Made by a program: the position numbers and the translations under genes. This document shows positions 23,857 to 32,230 of a DNA stretch of 64,000 nt, piece by piece (the first letter of the stretch is position 1; each line of letters opens with the position of its first letter). Location of the stretch: positions 248,001 through 312,000 of the forward strand of contig NZ_JACHGW010000002.1 in NCBI RefSeq assembly GCF_014202505.1. The letters are read 5' to 3'. Source of the stretch: Armatimonas rosea. GTDB lineage: Bacteria > Armatimonadota > Armatimonadia > Armatimonadales > Armatimonadaceae. The notes beneath the pieces were generated by a model, which was not told the origin of the DNA, ran no database searches, and saw only the letters and a list, made by a program, of their open reading frames with translations.

Positions 23857-26391
23857 ATGAGCACGAGCTGGCGTATCACGTGTATTGGCCCCTTACAAGC
23901 CTCCGATGGCACGCAGGTAGTGACTGCATTTCCCTCCCTCCCCGCCAAGCTACTCCTCGCATCGCTCGCCCTGCGTCCCGGGGAGCTGGTGCCCCGCGAT
24001 ACCCTCTGTGAGCGTCTCTGGCCCGACGACGAGCCTGAGCGCCAGCGTGCTCGCTTTCGCTGGACCCTCTCGCGCTTGCGGAAGCTCCTCGCCCCGGAGC
24101 TCTTTGTCTCCAGTGGAAATAGTGCGGTCGGCCTTGCCCCCGGGACCACCAGCGATGTCGCGGAGTTCGATGCACTCGTCCGTGCTTCCCTCCGTCCCGG
24201 TATCTGCCACGACGAGCTTCGTGCGCTTCACGAGCAGCTAGAGGAGCTCTACAAAGGGGAGTTTCTCGCGGGACTGACCGGGGAGTGGGTTGAGACGGAG
24301 CGCGAGCGCCGGGCTCAGCAGCTCAAGAGAGCTATCCTACCCGGTGATATTGTTCTCCCTGATGTCCCCCCTAAACCGATCCCTGGGATCGGTTATTTTG
24401 GACGGGAACAAGAGAGGCGCACTCTCCGTACCTTTGCTCAGTCCGCCCAGCGCCTCTTGACCGTCACGGGAACGGGAGGGCTGGGCAAGACGCGCCTGGT
24501 TCGTGAGGAGCTCCTCTCGGAAGCGTTGCTCTTTGTCCCGATGGCGGCCCTCACGGACGCCAGTGGGCTCTTCGATCTCTTGCGCGAGCTCCTCAAGCTC
24601 CCCGCCTCCGGCTACGGTCCCGTTCAGGAGCGGGTGACCGAGCATCTTAAGACCCGCGGTAAGACCCTCCTCCTCCTAGACAACGCCGAGCAGATCGCCG
24701 AGGGCCTCGCCCCTCTGCTGGAGACACTCCTCGTCCAGTGCCCAGCACTCCAGCTGGTCGTGACATCGCGCCGTCGGCTCAAGATGGAAGACGAGCAGGT
24801 ACTGAAGCTGGAGCCGCTCCCACAGCGTGTTGCGGAGGCGCTGTTTTTGGACCGTGCTCAGGCCACTAACCCCCAGTTTGCCCAAACCGCCCCAGGCAAG
24901 GCGCAGGTAGCTGCGATCTGTAAGCTCTTGGAAGGCATTCCCCTCGCGCTGGAGATCGCCGCCGCCCGTGCCCTCCTGGTGAGCCCTGCCCAGATGCGCC
25001 AGGAGCTGGAGACCCGCCTGCGCTTTCTCGTCCGCCTGCGTGGCGCTGAGGCACGCCAGCTCAGTGTTCGTGCGGCTCTAGAGTGGTCCTACGAGCTCCT
25101 CTCGCCCCAAGCCCGCCTAGCGTTTCGTCGTAGTGGCGTCTTCCGCGGCGGCTTCACCCTCGCCGCCGCCCGCTTTGTCTTCGGCGACGAGCCTCCAGTG
25201 CTCGATGCGCTCCAAGAGCTCATCGAGCACTCTCTCCTCAAAGCCGACTACCACGATGATAACGAGACCGAGCGGGTGCGCTACACCATGCTCGAAGTCA
25301 TCCGCGAGCTCGCGGAGCTACTCCTCAAGGAGATCCCTGCGGAAGAAGCAGCTAGTTGCGGCTATCACGGCAGCTTTTATCTGCTCCGAGCAAAGCATGT
25401 GAGCGAATGTCTCAAAGCAGGTAGCTGGGCCGATGCGGCTGAGGAGCTAAAGCAAGAGCGTGCAAACCTACGTCAGCTTGTGGGTCAGGCAGTACAAAAG
25501 AAACAGGTGGACGTGCTCTATGAGCTTGTTCAAGCGGTGGGGGTGGCGTGGATACAGGTTGGCTTTTGGCAGGAAGCAGACCATCTCCTTGCGGGAGCGG
25601 AGCACTTATTCCCTCGTGAGAGTAAAGGACTAGCCGATGTCTTGACCTTGCAGGCGGTCTTAGCAAGGCGACGGGGTGAGGGAGAGGTTGCTCTCCCGAA
25701 ATGGCGGCAGTGCCTTGAGATTCATCAGAGACGCCAAGATAAGTTTCGAGCGGTGATTGCCTATATTGAGATTATCTCGCAAGCGATAGATGAAGGCGAT
25801 CTATCTTTTGCCCAGCAAGATCTTGCAACATTAAACGCTATCAAGGATGATGTGCAGCTCTCGGATATAAATAAGATAACGATTGACACACTGAGTGCTC
25901 GGATTAAGTTTGCCCTATCACTCTTTGAAGAATCCTTAAGTTTGTCAATTGAAATTATTAATAATTGCAAGAAAATAGATATCGACGATGCTTATTGGGT
26001 TGGTATTGTTTCTCATATTGTTCCTGTTTTTATACACTGTAGGGATTGGCAATTTTTAGATGATGTATTGCATGATGCGATAAGAAAATCTTTCCTTTCA
26101 AAACAAATATTTACGATGGGGATATTGCTGATGCAGGCAGGTAATGCCTTTGTCGAAACGGGGCAAGTGCTTGCAGCCATTCAGTCGTTTTGGCTTGCAC
26201 ATAAAATTCATCAAGAGCTTGATTCACGGTATCGAAAGAAATGTGAGCAGTCTTTGGGAGAGGCGATTCATCAGTATGGCACCTTCCCGGGAGTCGAGCA
26301 GTGGCTTTGTAAGGTAGAAGGAAAGCCTTGGAGCAGTATCTACACTGCAAATACCTTGCCAACATTTCGTCCGTACAATGACTTTAAATAG
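23857..26391 (+). CDS. AfsR/SARP-like regulator with NTPase (STAND) domain
   Basis: 844 residues. Residues 1-85 form an OmpR/SARP-type winged helix (LPAKLLLASLALRPGELVPRDTLCERLWP). Residues 95-150 form a bacterial transcriptional-activation domain (LEELYKGEFLAGLTGEWVETERER). The NB-ARC-like ATPase has P-loop TGTGGLGKTRL near residue 206 and Walker B TLLLLDNAEQ near 268. The C-terminal 350 residues are helical, TPR-like. Such proteins integrate a signal and activate nearby promoters. From about 25730 the DNA turns AT-rich without breaking the frame, so the sensor end may have a different origin. Confidence 0.88.
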   Translation: MSTSWRITCIGPLQASDGTQVVTAFPSLPAKLLLASLALRPGELVPRDTLCERLWPDDEPERQRARFRWTLSRLRKLLAPELFVSSGNSAVGLAPGTTSDVAEFDALVRASLRPGICHDELRALHEQLEELYKGEFLAGLTGEWVETERERRAQQLKRAILPGDIVLPDVPPKPIPGIGYFGREQERRTLRTFAQSAQRLLTVTGTGGLGKTRLVREELLSEALLFVPMAALTDASGLFDLLRELLKLPASGYGPVQERVTEHLKTRGKTLLLLDNAEQIAEGLAPLLETLLVQCPALQLVVTSRRRLKMEDEQVLKLEPLPQRVAEALFLDRAQATNPQFAQTAPGKAQVAAICKLLEGIPLALEIAAARALLVSPAQMRQELETRLRFLVRLRGAEARQLSVRAALEWSYELLSPQARLAFRRSGVFRGGFTLAAARFVFGDEPPVLDALQELIEHSLLKADYHDDNETERVRYTMLEVIRELAELLLKEIPAEEAASCGYHGSFYLLRAKHVSECLKAGSWADAAEELKQERANLRQLVGQAVQKKQVDVLYELVQAVGVAWIQVGFWQEADHLLAGAEHLFPRESKGLADVLTLQAVLARRRGEGEVALPKWRQCLEIHQRRQDKFRAVIAYIEIISQAIDEGDLSFAQQDLATLNAIKDDVQLSDINKITIDTLSARIKFALSLFEESLSLSIEIINNCKKIDIDDAYWVGIVSHIVPVFIHCRDWQFLDDVLHDAIRKSFLSKQIFTMGILLMQAGNAFVETGQVLAAIQSFWLAHKIHQELDSRYRKKCEQSLGEAIHQYGTFPGVEQWLCKVEGKPWSSIYTANTLPTFRPYNDFK

Positions 26392-26408
26392 GTAGAAAGA
26401 ATTAAAAA

Positions 26409-27428
26409 ATGTCTTATGAAATAGTTGGGTTAGTGCCTACGGTCGTTCCTGGGCAGTCGGACAGCCAAGCCTTTGGTATCGAGACTGCAGGATCCCTTGA
26501 TGGGTTCAATATGAGATATGGGGACGATGATAACATTATACTAGGAAAAATTCAGCTAGATAGTAATGTTTGTTTGCCATCTCAGCTAAAATATGGTTTA
26601 AAAACTGTCGATCAACTACATGAACTAATGCTCAAGCCGCGAGATTCAATCGCTGATGCCCTTAAAAAGAAAAATCCGACATTGAAGCCTTGTGATATCA
26701 TGTCCTCTGAGCGCCCAATTATCATGTGTAGCTTTGATAGACAGCAACGTGAAAGCTTGTTAAGTGTTGATGAAAGGCATGTGCAGGCTTTTGCACATAC
26801 CAATATCGTAAATATGTCTGCACCGAGTCCTTTTAGATCGCTGATAGAGGATTCAATGGTGGATGAGCTGCTAGCTCATCCCTCTCCACAAGATGCCTCT
26901 GGGATCTACTGGGATCAGATTCTAAAGTTTCCTGACCTACCTGACTACGTGAAAGACATTATCCAATACCGTAAGAAGTTTGATACTGAGTTTACGCTGT
27001 TGGGTGGTCAAGATAGCTTGAGTGAAAGTACTGGCAATGCTCTGAAGAACGTAGTATATATACGTTATATAAACGATGTTGATTACTATATTCATTTTGA
27101 GATAGATGAAAAAATAATAGAGGACTATCACTATGCTCTAATACGTGAGCCCATTTTGCTGGAAGTGATTTTAAATAGCCCGAATTTTCGTAGGGCACTT
27201 GTATCAGAATTGCCCGATGGGAACTTGAATGCTGAATTCCATGAGTCTGTTTCGACAATGAAATTTAAAGTGCGTGAGAATAACTTTAACATCCTGTATC
27301 AGCCCCGGAAAGCGGAGGATGTCACCATTGCCTCCCCCGCCCCCAAGCACTGCGTGAAGTGTAGTGGGAGTGGCTTTGAGCTCTATAATGGAGTTCTTGT
27401 TCCTTGGATCTATGACTGCGGTGCATAG
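26409..27428 (+). CDS. unrecognised protein with C-terminal CxxCxGxG motif
   Basis: 339 residues, no family recognised. It starts 17 bases after the AfsR-like gene and is probably cotranscribed. No signal peptide or membrane helix. A mixed alpha/beta body includes SPFRSLIEDSMVDELLAHPS near residue 140 and a charged FEIDEKIIEDYHYALI segment near 225. The last 25 residues carry HCVKCSGSGFE, an exact DnaJ-type CxxCxGxG half zinc-site, and a final YDCGA. Most of the gene is markedly AT-rich with rare-looking codons (ATA, TTA, AGA), but its last 120 bases return to local composition. It could be a target or partner of the flanking regulators. Confidence 0.72.
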   Translation: MSYEIVGLVPTVVPGQSDSQAFGIETAGSLDGFNMRYGDDDNIILGKIQLDSNVCLPSQLKYGLKTVDQLHELMLKPRDSIADALKKKNPTLKPCDIMSSERPIIMCSFDRQQRESLLSVDERHVQAFAHTNIVNMSAPSPFRSLIEDSMVDELLAHPSPQDASGIYWDQILKFPDLPDYVKDIIQYRKKFDTEFTLLGGQDSLSESTGNALKNVVYIRYINDVDYYIHFEIDEKIIEDYHYALIREPILLEVILNSPNFRRALVSELPDGNLNAEFHESVSTMKFKVRENNFNILYQPRKAEDVTIASPAPKHCVKCSGSGFELYNGVLVPWIYDCGA

Positions 27429-27565
27429 AGCAGTGCTCGGTAGCTCCTTGGTGGTCCAGGTCCCTTAGCCTAGATCATCTGGGAGCTATATATTTCCACG
27501 TGAGCTTCACACGTTTTGCAAACACCTGGCCCTGTACCCTCTCGGTATTCAAAAAATAGAGGGTC

Positions 27566-28066
27566 GTGATGATTCGAATATTAGGTGATGTGGTGGTAGC
27601 GGGGCGAACCGATTTCCGTACGCGTAAGTGCCGTGAGCTTCTCGGGATTCTTGTCTGTCATCGGGGGAGGGCTATCTCCCGCGAGACTCTGGGGGAGCTG
27701 CTCTGGCCGGGGGAGGACCCATCCGTGCAGCGGAGTCGCCTGCGCTATGAGCTCTGTATGCTCCGTCGCCACCTGTCCCGTGAGGTACTCCAGACCCAGG
27801 GCCATGATTTCGTTCGGATGAGCGCTCCCTCCGACTACGAGCAGTTTATTCGGGCGGCCTGTCAGGCGATGCGGCTCAGTGTTGTCGGGCAGCGGGTGGT
27901 GGCAGTGGAAGAGGCTCTGGCCTACTACCAAGGGGAGCTCTTGCCAGGGCACTTTTCCGAGTGGGTTCTCATGGAGCGTCAGCGCCTTGAAGGACTTCGT
28001 GAAGCCCTCCTGATGCGGCTGCAAGAGGACTTACCCACACCCCCTCCCTCAGACTTTGCGTACTAG
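27566..28066 (+). CDS. short SARP/BTAD-type regulator
   Basis: 166 residues. An N-terminal winged helix (RKCRELLGILVCHRGRAISRETLGELLWPGE) is followed by a BTAD-like helical segment ending YYQGELLPGHFSEWVLMERQRLEGLREALL. No NTPase or TPR part follows; the protein stops at a Pro-rich tail. It is the domain equivalent of the first 165 residues of the AfsR-like protein 1.2 kb upstream, with normal local GC. A DNA-binding regulator, or a decoy that heterodimerises with the large protein, are both possible. Confidence 0.8.
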   Translation: MMIRILGDVVVAGRTDFRTRKCRELLGILVCHRGRAISRETLGELLWPGEDPSVQRSRLRYELCMLRRHLSREVLQTQGHDFVRMSAPSDYEQFIRAACQAMRLSVVGQRVVAVEEALAYYQGELLPGHFSEWVLMERQRLEGLREALLMRLQEDLPTPPPSDFAY

Positions 28067-28070
28067 AGGG

Positions 28071-28805
28071 CTACTTCACCTTGGCGGGCTTGTTGGGGCT
28101 CTCTGCGGGACGGGCGAAGTCCGAGTCGGGGAGGGGGAGGTTGTTCTGGACCTGGGTGAGGGTCATGACGAGCTCCAGATCGCGGGTTGTTTGGCGCATC
28201 TGAAACGACGTCCGGATACCGTTATTGGTGCGCCAGTCATTGAAGTAGGTGATGGTGTTCATCTTGCCTTGGGGAGTTGCTTGGGCCTGATCGGTGCGGG
28301 TGAGCAAGAGCGTGGTGGTATCGTGGAACTGGAGGATCGGGGCGCTGCCGTCTTTGGGAAATAGCCGAAGCTTGTAGAAACTTGTGTTGCCTGCCTTGCT
28401 CACACCGAGGTTCTCCACCCGCTTGAAGAGATTGCGCCAGTTTTGCGGGGCGATACTCTGGAGGGCCTGGAGGCGCAGCTGTGCCAGCTCCTCACCCTTG
28501 AGAAGGCGCAGGCCCAGATTGGGGTCGCGGGCCCAGCCCTCCTTGCCGTCGTAGCCCATGGCCACCTCACCCAGATCGGGGAGGACCATGCGGAGCAAGA
28601 ACTTGTTGGGGGCCTTGCTCTTGATCTCGACGCTACCCGGCTGTTTTTGGCCCGTCAGCTGTACCGTGCCGACCGCAACAGAGCTTGTCAGCTGGGCGTA
28701 GGCGGAGCTGCCGGTGTTCTTGAGAAAGCCATCGAGGACCTGCTCGGCGGACAGCTTAGGTTTGGGGGAGGGCGACGCCACCCGAGCGGCGGGTTTGTGT
28801 TGCAT
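28071..28805 (-). CDS. LolA-like outer-membrane lipoprotein-sorting-type protein
   Basis: About 244 residues from ATG 28805. After a Pro/Lys-rich start comes SAEQVLDGFLKNTGSSAY and then a run of beta strands with IKSKAPNKFLLRMVLPDLGEVAMGYDGKEGWARDP, the pattern of LolA/LolB-fold proteins (half-barrel that binds lipids). No signal peptide is visible from either start, which is odd for this fold. The next ATG upstream (28814) overlaps the -10 box, supporting 28805. Convergent with the short SARP gene. Confidence 0.65.
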   Translation of the reverse strand: MQHKPAARVASPSPKPKLSAEQVLDGFLKNTGSSAYAQLTSSVAVGTVQLTGQKQPGSVEIKSKAPNKFLLRMVLPDLGEVAMGYDGKEGWARDPNLGLRLLKGEELAQLRLQALQSIAPQNWRNLFKRVENLGVSKAGNTSFYKLRLFPKDGSAPILQFHDTTTLLLTRTDQAQATPQGKMNTITYFNDWRTNNGIRTSFQMRQTTRDLELVMTLTQVQNNLPLPDSDFARPAESPNKPAKVK

Positions 28806-28812
28806 GGCTTGC

Positions 28813-28818
28813 ATGATA
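28813..28818 (-). promoter_or_regulatory. -10 box of a leaderless transcript
   Basis: Minus-strand TATCAT ends 7 bases before ATG 28805; a weak TTGTTT -35 lies 16 bases further upstream. Confidence 0.45.
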
Positions 28819-28881
28819 CCGTATGAAAATTTGCAAACAATAGTTCTTAACGTGATTTTTACTGTTTAGGTTCAATCACCA

Positions 28882-28911
28882 TTGACAGTTATAAACACAC
28901 GGGGTTATAAT
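28882..28911 (+). promoter_or_regulatory. near-perfect sigma-70 promoter of the yggS-sepF operon
   Basis: TTGACA at 28882-28887 and TATAAT at 28906-28911 with an 18-base spacer. The GTG start follows 14 bases after the -10, so the leader is only about 8 bases, without room for a Shine-Dalgarno. Confidence 0.8.
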
Positions 28912-28925
28912 GGCCCGCATACAGA

Positions 28926-29624
28926 GTGCAGAACGAGATCACAGAGCGTGTTTTTTATCTCCGCGAGAGAATTGCGGTAGCGGCTGCCTGTGCGGGGCGG
29001 TCACCCGACGAGATCACACTAGTCGGAGTCAGTAAGCGTCACTCCAGCGAGTCGGTGCGTGCGGCATGGGACGCGGGAGTGCGTGAGTTTGGGGAGAACT
29101 ACATCCAGGAGGCGCGTGACAAGTGCGCGCAGCTGGGCGAGCTTCCCGGGCTTCGCTGGCACTTGATCGGAGGCCTGCAGTCTAACAAGGCCCGGCTTGC
29201 GGTTGCCCTCTTTGATGTGGTGCAGACCGTGGACCGGCTCTCGCTGGCTCAGGTGCTCTCACGAGAAGCGGAAAAACAGGAAAAAGAGCTTGCGGTTCTG
29301 GTGGAGGTCAACCTTGCAGGGCAAGAAAACCGTGCGGGGGTTGCGGAGCCAGAGGCACTAGCGCTTTGTGAGCAGGTCGCGGCACTGCCGAACCTGCGTC
29401 TTTGTGGCTTGATGGGGATGGCGCCTCTCCGTGCGGATGCGGAGGCGATACGGCCCCATTTTGCGCGTCTGCGGCACCTCTACGAGGCCCTCCCCGAGGC
29501 AAATCGAAGGGTTCTCTCCATGGGGATGTCGGGGGATTTTGAAGCGGCGATTGCCGAAGGGGCTAACCTTGTGCGGATTGGGACAGCTCTTTTTGGCCAG
29601 CGCCCTAGCGTGAGCACTACTTAA
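28926..29624 (+). CDS. YggS/PLPBP pyridoxal-phosphate homeostasis protein
   Basis: 232 residues from GTG 28926. The PLP lysine lies in LVGVSKRHSSE, followed by the family signature FGENYIQEARDK and the phosphate-binding GMSGDFEAAI near the C-terminus. YggS-type proteins are single-domain alanine-racemase-fold proteins that buffer PLP and have no confirmed catalytic activity. It heads a yggS-sepF-proC-nagZ run; yggS-sepF linkage is conserved in many Gram-positive and cyanobacterial genomes. Confidence 0.95.
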   Translation: MQNEITERVFYLRERIAVAAACAGRSPDEITLVGVSKRHSSESVRAAWDAGVREFGENYIQEARDKCAQLGELPGLRWHLIGGLQSNKARLAVALFDVVQTVDRLSLAQVLSREAEKQEKELAVLVEVNLAGQENRAGVAEPEALALCEQVAALPNLRLCGLMGMAPLRADAEAIRPHFARLRHLYEALPEANRRVLSMGMSGDFEAAIAEGANLVRIGTALFGQRPSVSTT

Positions 29625-29649
29625 ATATTTTAGTCAGGAGCGAGGAAGA

Positions 29650-30192
29650 ATGTACAACGCCCACGAGCGTCATGATGAGCAGGAAGAGCAGGGAGTCGGT
29701 TTTAAAGATCGCCTAAAGAGCCTCTTTGGGTTGCGTCCCCTGTCGGCAGAGGTCGATGAAGACGAGGGCTTCGACGATTCCGAGCCCCCGGCGGCCCGAC
29801 TGGGCTATGCTCCCCGCGCGGGAGCGGTAGCGACACTTACCACCGCCCCCGCGGCAGCGACAGCAGCAACGAACATGACCACCCGGAACACGACCTATCG
29901 GCTCTCGTCGGTGCGTGATAGCTCCATTACGATCATGCCCGCCAACTCCTTCTCCGATGTCCAGAAGGCGGCGGACCGCCTCAAGCAAGGCGAGCCGCAG
30001 ATTCTCAACCTGGAGAAGACCTCTCCCGAGGTTGCCGAGCGCCTGATCGACTTCCTCAATGGGGTCACCTATGCGCTGGATGGCTATGTGGAGAAGGTGG
30101 CGGATGGAGCGTATCTCTTCACCCCTGCCAATATGGCGATTCATGCCGACCGGCCCAGCGAGCAGCCCAAGCCGTTCTTTGATCGCCTCTAG
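29650..30192 (+). CDS. sepF: cell division protein SepF
   Basis: 180 residues. The short N-terminus FKDRLKSLFGL is the amphipathic membrane-targeting helix. An acidic then Ala/Thr-rich linker follows, and the C-terminal SepF domain (about residues 88-170) contains FSDVQKAADRLKQGEPQILNLE and the DFLNGVTYALDG segment that binds the FtsZ tail. SepF anchors and bundles FtsZ, suggesting an FtsZ ring tethered through SepF. GAGGAAG lies just before the ATG. Confidence 0.94.
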   Translation: MYNAHERHDEQEEQGVGFKDRLKSLFGLRPLSAEVDEDEGFDDSEPPAARLGYAPRAGAVATLTTAPAAATAATNMTTRNTTYRLSSVRDSSITIMPANSFSDVQKAADRLKQGEPQILNLEKTSPEVAERLIDFLNGVTYALDGYVEKVADGAYLFTPANMAIHADRPSEQPKPFFDRL

Positions 30193-30993
30193 ATGACACT
30201 GGCGGTTCTCGGGACCGGCAAGCTAGGCGGCGCGATCCTGCGCGGCTGGGTGCGTGCCGGGCTGTTTGCTCCGAGTGAGATCGCCCTGCCCGCGCGCGCA
30301 TCGGGGCGCGCGCTGGCGGCGGAGCTCGGTGCGCGTGTCGCGGGCTCGAATGGGGAGACCGTGGCAGGAGCTGAGATCCTCCTGCTGGCGGTCAAGCCCT
30401 ACCAGCTCGCCTCCGTGCTCACCGAGGTGCGTGACCAGCTCCCTCCTGAGTGCCTGGTGCTCTCGGTCGCAGCAGGTGTCTCCACGACGGCGCTGGAGGC
30501 AGTTCTCCCGGATCGCCAGCCCGTGCTGCGTGTTCTTCCCAATACCCCCGCCCAGATCGGCGCAGCGGCATCGGCGTTCTGCCGCGGAGCCGCAGCCACC
30601 AACGATCATGCGGCGACAGTCACCCGGCTTTTCTCCGCGCTAGGGCTCTGTATCGAGGTCGCCGAGAGTCAGATGGATGCGGTAGTGGGCGTGGCTGCCT
30701 CGGGCGTGGCGTTTGTCTATCTCTTCCTGGAGGCCCTGACCGATGGGGGAGTTCGCATGGGCCTGCCCCGCGCTGCCGCCCGCCAGCTCGCCGCACAGAC
30801 CCTGGTGGGGGCCGGACAGCTCGCGCTGGAGACGGGCCTGCACCCGATGGAGCTCAAGGATGCGGTCACGACCCCGGGGGGCACGACCATGGCGGGAATC
30901 GCCGTGCTGGAGAGTGCTGCCTTCCGAGGGATCGTCATGGAGGCGGTTCGCGCGGCCACCGAGCGCTCGGCGGAGCTGGGGCGTCCTAAGTGA
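30193..30993 (+). CDS. proC: pyrroline-5-carboxylate reductase
   Basis: 266 residues, starting directly after the sepF stop (TAG-ATG). The N-terminal Rossmann motif is LGTGKLGGAILRGW, followed by LLAVKPYQL. The C-terminal helical dimer domain has the P5CR signature (MELKDAVTTPGGTTMAGIAVLE). It catalyses the last NAD(P)H-dependent step of proline synthesis. Its place in the division operon is widespread, probably through PLP/proline housekeeping rather than a shared pathway. Confidence 0.95.
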   Translation: MTLAVLGTGKLGGAILRGWVRAGLFAPSEIALPARASGRALAAELGARVAGSNGETVAGAEILLLAVKPYQLASVLTEVRDQLPPECLVLSVAAGVSTTALEAVLPDRQPVLRVLPNTPAQIGAAASAFCRGAAATNDHAATVTRLFSALGLCIEVAESQMDAVVGVAASGVAFVYLFLEALTDGGVRMGLPRAAARQLAAQTLVGAGQLALETGLHPMELKDAVTTPGGTTMAGIAVLESAAFRGIVMEAVRAATERSAELGRPK

Positions 30994-32096
30994 GCCTAAC
31001 ACTGAGCCTGGAAGAGCGCGTCGGGCAGCTCTGCTGCTTTGGCTGGCATGGGCGCACGTGCCTGGACGAGCAAGCCCGTGTCTGTGTGCAGGAGCTCCAT
31101 GCGGGAGCGATGGTGGTCATGGGCCGCAACCTCCACGACACGACCCAGCGCCCGTTGCCGCAGATCGACGCCCCCGCGGTGCGGGCGATGCTCGATGCGC
31201 TCCAAGCCCTTGCCAAGACCCCGCTCTTGATCGCGACCGACCAAGAAGGGGGCCGGGTGGCACGTTTTGGCACCGCGCCCTTCACCCCTGCACCTGCCGC
31301 TGCCGCTCTTGAGAGCACTGAGGCTGCCTATGCGAGCGCGCTCCAGACCGGGCGCGAGCTGGCGACAGTCGGGGTGAACATGAACTTTGCGCCGGTGGCG
31401 GATATCAACTCCAACCCAGAGAACCCGGTGATTGGCGACCGCAGCTTTGGGACAACCCCGGAGGCGGTCACTCCCAAGCTCCTCGCACAGCTCCAAGGCT
31501 ACACGGACTCTGGGATTCTCTCTTGCCTGAAGCACTTCCCCGGACACGGCGATACCAGCACCGACTCCCACTTCTTGTTGCCGACACTTCCCCACACGCT
31601 GGCGACTCTGGAGGCTCGGGAGCTTGCGCCGTTTCGAGCGGGGATTGCGGCGGGTGCCCCCGCGGTGATGACGGCCCACATTCTCTTTCCTGCACTGGAC
31701 ACGGCGCTTCCCGCGACCATGAGCCCGGCGATCTTGACCGGTCTGCTCCGGGAGACCCTGGGTTTTCAGGGGCTGATTGTCACGGACTGCCTGGAGATGC
31801 GGGCGGTTGCGGACCACTGGGGCACGGCTCAGGCCGCCCTCGCCGCGGTGAAGGCAGGGGCAGACTTGGTCCTGGTCTGCCACACCCTGGAGCGCCAGCG
31901 CGAGACCTACGAGACCCTGCTCGCCGCCGCCCGCTCGGGGGAGCTTTCTGAAGCACGCCTCAACGAGGCCGTGACCCGTGTTCTTGCCGCTAAGGCGCGA
32001 GTGACCTCGGTGCCCTTTGACCCCACCCTCCTTGGGGGAACACAGCACGCCACGGCAGCGACAACCTTAGGCTCCGAAGCGCCTAGGCTTTCGTGA
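30990..32096 (+). CDS. nagZ: GH3 beta-N-acetylhexosaminidase (NagZ-type)
   Basis: 368 residues from GTG 30990, which overlaps the proC stop by 4 bases. GH3 family hallmarks: ATDQEGGRVARFG, the KHFPGHGDTSTDSH catalytic loop with the His/Asp pair specific to NagZ-type enzymes, and the nucleophile-bearing GLIVTDCLEMRAV. No signal peptide, so cytoplasmic. It releases GlcNAc from anhydro-muropeptides during wall recycling, consistent with the division gene sepF upstream. Confidence 0.92.
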   Translation: MSLTLSLEERVGQLCCFGWHGRTCLDEQARVCVQELHAGAMVVMGRNLHDTTQRPLPQIDAPAVRAMLDALQALAKTPLLIATDQEGGRVARFGTAPFTPAPAAAALESTEAAYASALQTGRELATVGVNMNFAPVADINSNPENPVIGDRSFGTTPEAVTPKLLAQLQGYTDSGILSCLKHFPGHGDTSTDSHFLLPTLPHTLATLEARELAPFRAGIAAGAPAVMTAHILFPALDTALPATMSPAILTGLLRETLGFQGLIVTDCLEMRAVADHWGTAQAALAAVKAGADLVLVCHTLERQRETYETLLAAARSGELSEARLNEAVTRVLAAKARVTSVPFDPTLLGGTQHATAATTLGSEAPRLS

Positions 32097-32105
32097 CGCC
32101 TTATG

Positions 32106-32230
32106 GCCTGAGGAACGAGTCCTCCGGCTTAAGAGGACTACGGCTGATGAATCAGCCAAGGAATCTGCAAGAGAGGTTTGCCTCGTTTACGGGGCGTCGC
32201 CCTCTCAAGCCGGATCCCTTGTGGTTCCGG
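32106..32230. repeat. REP-A inverted pair reaching into the GH144-like gene
   Basis: Left unit: hairpin 32106-32128 with loop ACGAG plus tail CTTAAGAGGACTACGGCTG. Right unit, reversed: hairpin 32210-32230 (7 of 8 stem pairs, loop ACAAG on the minus strand) plus tail CTTGAGAGGGCGACG. The right unit encodes the last seven codons and the stop of the GH144-like gene. Same layout as 44024-44141. Confidence 0.8.
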
